Of a stretch of 64,000 nt of DNA, positions 61,601 through 64,000 are shown in pieces; position 1 is the stretch's first letter; every line of letters begins with the position of its first letter. The stretch spans positions 62,001 to 126,000 of the forward strand of contig NZ_NTGA01000004.1 in assembly GCF_002289575.1 (NCBI RefSeq), written 5' to 3'. A model generated the notes under the pieces. The model worked only from the letters and a program-made list of their open reading frames with translations. It ran no database searches and was not told the DNA's origin. Origin of the DNA: Dietzia natronolimnaea (GTDB lineage Bacteria; Actinomycetota; Actinomycetes; Mycobacteriales; Mycobacteriaceae). The position numbers and the translations under genes were made by a program.

Positions 61601-63731
61601 GATGTCCGTGGCGGCGACCTGCTTCGACGCCGGCCTGATGGAGCCCAACCTGCTCCACACGCTCAAGCGCAAGGAGTCCGAGGCCGACACCCTGCTCCAC
61701 GCGATCGCCCAGCTCTATGTCCACGGCCACGAGGTCAACATGGACCAGGTCGTGGAGATGCTGCACGGCTACGTCACCGGTCCCGGTCGCTACGCCGCGG
61801 TGCCGGGCACGGCGTGGAAGCGACGGACGCTGTGGCCGACCGTCACCGCCGGTGGCGGGTCGGGCGAGGGCCGCATGCCGGGCTCCCACGTGGCGTTGCC
61901 CGACGGGCGCCACGCGTGGCAGGTCCGGGCCGAGGTCGTGCCCAGCGTCGACGCCCTGATGGGCGCCGCGGCGGCGTCCGTCCTCGAGGGCGCCGTCCTC
62001 GCGGCCGTCCACCGCCCGGGCGTCCTCCCGGTCGCGGGCGCGGTCACCACCACCATGACCCCGCACCCTGGAGGTGCGTCGCTGCAGGTGCACGCGCACA
62101 CCGGTGACGGCGCCACGCAGTCCTTCACGCTCGTCGCCGAGTGTGCGGTGAGCGGTGGGACGCCGATCGATCCGGAGGACCAGCCGGGACCGCACTACGT
62201 GTCGGCCGAGTCCGACGCGCCCGTCGTGGATGGTGACGACGACGACGAGGCGGACAACCGCTGGAGCCCGGACGGGAACGAGTCGATCGGCGAGCGCCTG
62301 GCCCGGATCGTCGGCTCCTCGATGGGGTACAGCCCCGACGACCTACCGCGTGAGCTGCCCCTGCTGGACCTGGGCCTGGATTCGCTCATGGCCGTGCGCA
62401 TCAAGAACCGGGTCGAGCACGAGTTCTCCATACCGCCGCTCGAGCTGCAGGCCATGCGGGACGCGTCGATGAACGACGTCGTGCAGATGGTGACGTTCGC
62501 CGTGGAGAACCCGGACAAGGTGGGAGAGCTCGCGGACCAGCAGGCCCGCGGCGAGGGCGTGGTCGACGTGGCCGCCCTGCGCGGGGACTCGCCGGCGGCC
62601 GCGGCAGGGGGTGCTGCCGGTGAGGCCGCCACGCCCGACGTCGCCATCGCCCCCCGGGACGACACCGAGCGGATGGCCTTCGGCGCGTGGGCCGTGGTCA
62701 CCGGTACGGCGGCACCCGGGGTGACCGGGACGCTGCCCGCGCTCGACGACTCCACCCGGACGGCACTGGCCGAGCGGCTGTCGACCCGATGTGGCGGCGA
62801 GATCACCGCCGAGCAGCTGGCCGGGGCCACGACGATCGCGGAGGTCGCCGACCTGCTGCGCCCGTTCACCGAGGTGGCGGTGGAGGGCAACATCCGCGTT
62901 CTTCGCGAGGGTTCCACCGACAGCACACCCCTGTTCCTGTTCCACGCGGCCGGCGGATCGTCGTTCGTATACGAACCGCTGGTCGATCGGCTGGACGGTG
63001 ACACCCCGGTCTACGGCGTCGAGCGCACGGAGGGGCCGCTGGAGGAGAGGGCCGCCGGGTACCTGGACAGGATCCGGGAGATCGCCTCGGGGCGTCCCGT
63101 CGCGCTCGGCGGCTGGTCTTTCGGTGGCGCCCTGGCCGTCGAGGTCGCCCGTCAGTTGCGGGCCGCCGACGACGTCGTGGCGCTGGTGGCCCTCCTGGAC
63201 ACCGTGCAGCCGTCCGAGCCGATCCCGGACACTCTCGACGAGGCGGAGGCACGCTGGAAGCGCTACTCGAAGTTCGCCAAGCGCACCTACGGCCTGGACG
63301 TGGAGGTGCCGCGCGAGTTCCTCGCCGAGCACGGCGAGGACGGCGTACTGGGAATGCTCCTGGAGGGCCTGGGCGCCGAGGCGAACGCCATGGGTGGGGG
63401 CGTCATCGAGCACCAGCGGGCCAGCTTCGTCGACAACCGCATCCTGCAGAGCGCGGACCTGTCCACGTGGTCGGGAGTGGGTGCGGAGGTGCCGTTCGTG
63501 CTCTACCGTGCGGAGCGTATGCACGAGGGCGCCATCGAGCTCGAACCCCGCTACGCCCACGTCGACCGCGACGGTGGCTGGGCCCGGATCGTCTCCGATC
63601 TGGAGGTGGTCCAGCTCAAGGGTGACCACCTCGCGGTGGTCGACGAGCCGGTGGTCAGTACGGTCGGAAAGCACCTGGCGCGTCGACTCGTCGAGATCGA
63701 CGCGGGAGTACTGAAGGGATCGGACGCGTGA
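58656..63731 (+). CDS. pks13: mycolic acid condensase, polyketide synthase
   Basis: A 1691-residue type I polyketide synthase performing the Claisen-type condensation to the mycolic beta-keto ester. Domains in order: N-terminal ACP (Ser43, FGLSSRD), ketosynthase (Cys276 in DTACSTS, His412 in EAHGTGT, His452 in NFGHMES), acyltransferase (Ser786 in GHSMGEV), C-terminal ACP (Ser1243, LGLDSLMA) and thioesterase (Ser1488 in GGWSFGG, His1658 in KGDHLAV). All active residues are intact. Ala/Thr-rich linkers lie near 535-620 and 1290-1340. ATG 58656 follows GGAAAGG. It is coupled to accD4 by a 4-bp overlap. Confidence 0.97.
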   Translation: MAQSEMTVVELRDWLRGWVSRATGLDVAKVTDDRSLEEFGLSSRDAVTLSADLEDLLGRPLDATVAYQHPTIASLAEYVVNGPAEIDEPGDLHTFRHRGAGMEFDVAVIGFATRFPGGADSPEATWELLSEGRDATSPRPATRWSEWAGDSYVQQVLAEAPDRGGWLDDSEVRDFDAEFFGMSPREAEMVDPQQRLALELTWEALEHAHLPASDLKGHEVGVFIGSSSSDYQVFLTSDSAAASPYAVTGASNSIISNRVSYTFDFRGPSMTLDTACSTSLVAIHEAVNSLRLHESDLAVAGGVNMMLAPAATMGFAKTGAALSPDGRIKAFSSDANGICRAEGGGLFILKRLSEAERDGDVVLAVIKGSAVNSDGRSNGMTAPNPDAQVAVLRQAYADAGVDPRDVDYIEAHGTGTILGDPIEATAIGQVLGRGRDADRPTLLGSAKTNFGHMESAAGAAGLAKIILGMGHDSLPPTLNFAGPNPYIDFDAARLSVVTENRPWPRYSGRALAGVSGFGFGGTNAHVVVAEYQPAPVRAAQQTDPQTVDSQTVDSQATGAEDTVARTADAGDTAATEAAPQDDVARSVAEAVARNAEVLATTGTSAPGAAATVLVVSGSLPSRRKATAGQLADWLEAQDDSVDLGAVARTLATRNHGRSRGAVVGHTRTELVAGLRALAAGDPGPGVFSADAPAGTGDVWVFSGFGAQHRKMAKELYLSNPLFALCLDAVDELIDFEAGYRMVEMFLDDSVTYEVENAQVGIFAVQVALVDTLKALGAKPEAVIGHSMGEVAAAYAAGGLSLEDAVRVICVRSRLMGDAEQQVSDEDAGAMALVEYSAEEIAQIIADNPQFASIEPAVYAAPTHTTVGGRAKPVAEFVAWVEEQGKFARQLQVRGAGHTSDVDMLLGELAAEIAGLEPRELRSGLFSSVDKETFYRAGHEPIHAEEYWVKGMRHSVWFTHAVRKAVEAGYVTFLEFAPNPVAAMSVAATCFDAGLMEPNLLHTLKRKESEADTLLHAIAQLYVHGHEVNMDQVVEMLHGYVTGPGRYAAVPGTAWKRRTLWPTVTAGGGSGEGRMPGSHVALPDGRHAWQVRAEVVPSVDALMGAAAASVLEGAVLAAVHRPGVLPVAGAVTTTMTPHPGGASLQVHAHTGDGATQSFTLVAECAVSGGTPIDPEDQPGPHYVSAESDAPVVDGDDDDEADNRWSPDGNESIGERLARIVGSSMGYSPDDLPRELPLLDLGLDSLMAVRIKNRVEHEFSIPPLELQAMRDASMNDVVQMVTFAVENPDKVGELADQQARGEGVVDVAALRGDSPAAAAGGAAGEAATPDVAIAPRDDTERMAFGAWAVVTGTAAPGVTGTLPALDDSTRTALAERLSTRCGGEITAEQLAGATTIAEVADLLRPFTEVAVEGNIRVLREGSTDSTPLFLFHAAGGSSFVYEPLVDRLDGDTPVYGVERTEGPLEERAAGYLDRIREIASGRPVALGGWSFGGALAVEVARQLRAADDVVALVALLDTVQPSEPIPDTLDEAEARWKRYSKFAKRTYGLDVEVPREFLAEHGEDGVLGMLLEGLGAEANAMGGGVIEHQRASFVDNRILQSADLSTWSGVGAEVPFVLYRAERMHEGAIELEPRYAHVDRDGGWARIVSDLEVVQLKGDHLAVVDEPVVSTVGKHLARRLVEIDAGVLKGSDA

Positions 63732-64000
63732 CGGCTAGGACCACCGCGGAGAAGCTCGCTGAACTGCGGGTTAAGACCGAGCAGGCCCGCGACCCGGGCA
63801 GCGAGCGGGCCAGGGCCCGACGCGACGCCGCGGGCCACACCCCGCCGCGCGAGCGCATCGCGGAGTTGCTCGACGCGGGAAGCTTCGTGGAGATGGGCCA
63901 GCTGGCCAAGGCTCCGGGGAGCCCGGACAACCCGTTCGGGGACGGTGTGGTGACCGGTCGCGGCACCATCGACGGTCGCCCGGTGGCCGTGTACGCGCAC
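63728..64000 (+). CDS. accD4: acyl-CoA carboxylase carboxyltransferase subunit, 3' truncated by the window
   Basis: The first 91 codons of a biotin-dependent carboxylase beta subunit, which carboxylates the long acyl-CoA used as extender by Pks13. The start ([19 protein letters not shown]), then [20 protein letters not shown] and [20 protein letters not shown] are typical. GTG 63728 overlaps the pks13 stop (GTGA), the same order as in mycobacteria. Assignment to AccD4 rather than another AccD rests on position next to pks13. Confidence 0.93.
   Translation, partial: MTARTTAEKLAELRVKTEQARDPGSERARARRDAAGHTPPRERIAELLDAGSFVEMGQLAKAPGSPDNPFGDGVVTGRGTIDGRPVAVYAH

Overview
The window is very GC-rich, densely packed chromosomal DNA from a mycolic-acid-producing actinomycete (order Mycobacteriales). 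The evidence is a near-complete mycolate/arabinogalactan locus (glf, glfT2, a PAP2 phosphatase, ubiA, aftB, two antigen-85-type mycolyltransferases, a cutinase-like Culp6, fadD32, pks13, start of accD4). As I recall the M. tuberculosis map, the gene order is broadly that of Rv3858c to Rv3799c. LGFP-repeat mycolyltransferase, DUF5129, and the Gly/Ser/Leu-rich secreted proteins make Dietzia or a close relative my best guess, but the genus is inference. I saw no tRNA, rRNA, CRISPR array, insertion sequence or prophage.

Layout. 1-6.3 kb: 3' part of gltD, a small membrane protein behind a possible iron box, an S4 RNA-binding protein, a flavodoxin-like protein, a secreted GSLG-rich protein, rraA, an allantoinase-like protein without its metal ligands, and cardiolipin synthase. 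6.4-12.5 kb: a large secreted protein with a LAATG sorting-like tail, an SDR, a broken TipA-type MerR regulator, gabD2, a CopC-like protein and a coiled-coil protein. 12.6-20.9 kb: RecB-like nuclease, a second GSLG-rich exoprotein, an SDR, a Tat-secreted neutral ceramidase, Mn-type sodA, a NUDIX hydrolase, msrA and a cold-shock protein. 21.1-37.7 kb: a pyruvate-kinase-like protein, DUF4328, glpQ, DUF5926, an LCP ligase, a CPBP protein, pheA, a histidine phosphatase, a zincin, a septum-formation protein, an ankyrin protein, serS, a thioesterase, PlsC and a HAD phosphatase. 37.8-64 kb: the cell-envelope locus.

How the envelope genes work together. Glf makes UDP-galactofuranose and GlfT2 polymerises the galactan. 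UbiA makes decaprenyl-phosphoribose and the PAP2 protein probably dephosphorylates it on the way to the arabinose donor; AftB adds terminal arabinofuranose. FadD32 activates the meromycolyl chain, AccD4 helps carboxylate the second chain, and Pks13 condenses them. Culp6 and the two mycolyltransferases act outside the membrane, attaching mycolates to trehalose or the wall. The LCP protein probably ligates arabinogalactan to peptidoglycan, and the amidase cuts peptidoglycan. LGFP repeats occur on both the amidase and one mycolyltransferase, suggesting shared wall targeting.

Regulatory texture. Many genes begin 6-8 nt downstream of a TANNNT hexamer with no Shine-Dalgarno, as expected for leaderless transcripts; secreted proteins usually have a clear GGAGG-like site. 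The amidase/glf intergenic region carries repeated GAATGTGA octamers containing GTCACA, a possible MtrA site. Several strong GC hairpins separate convergent genes.
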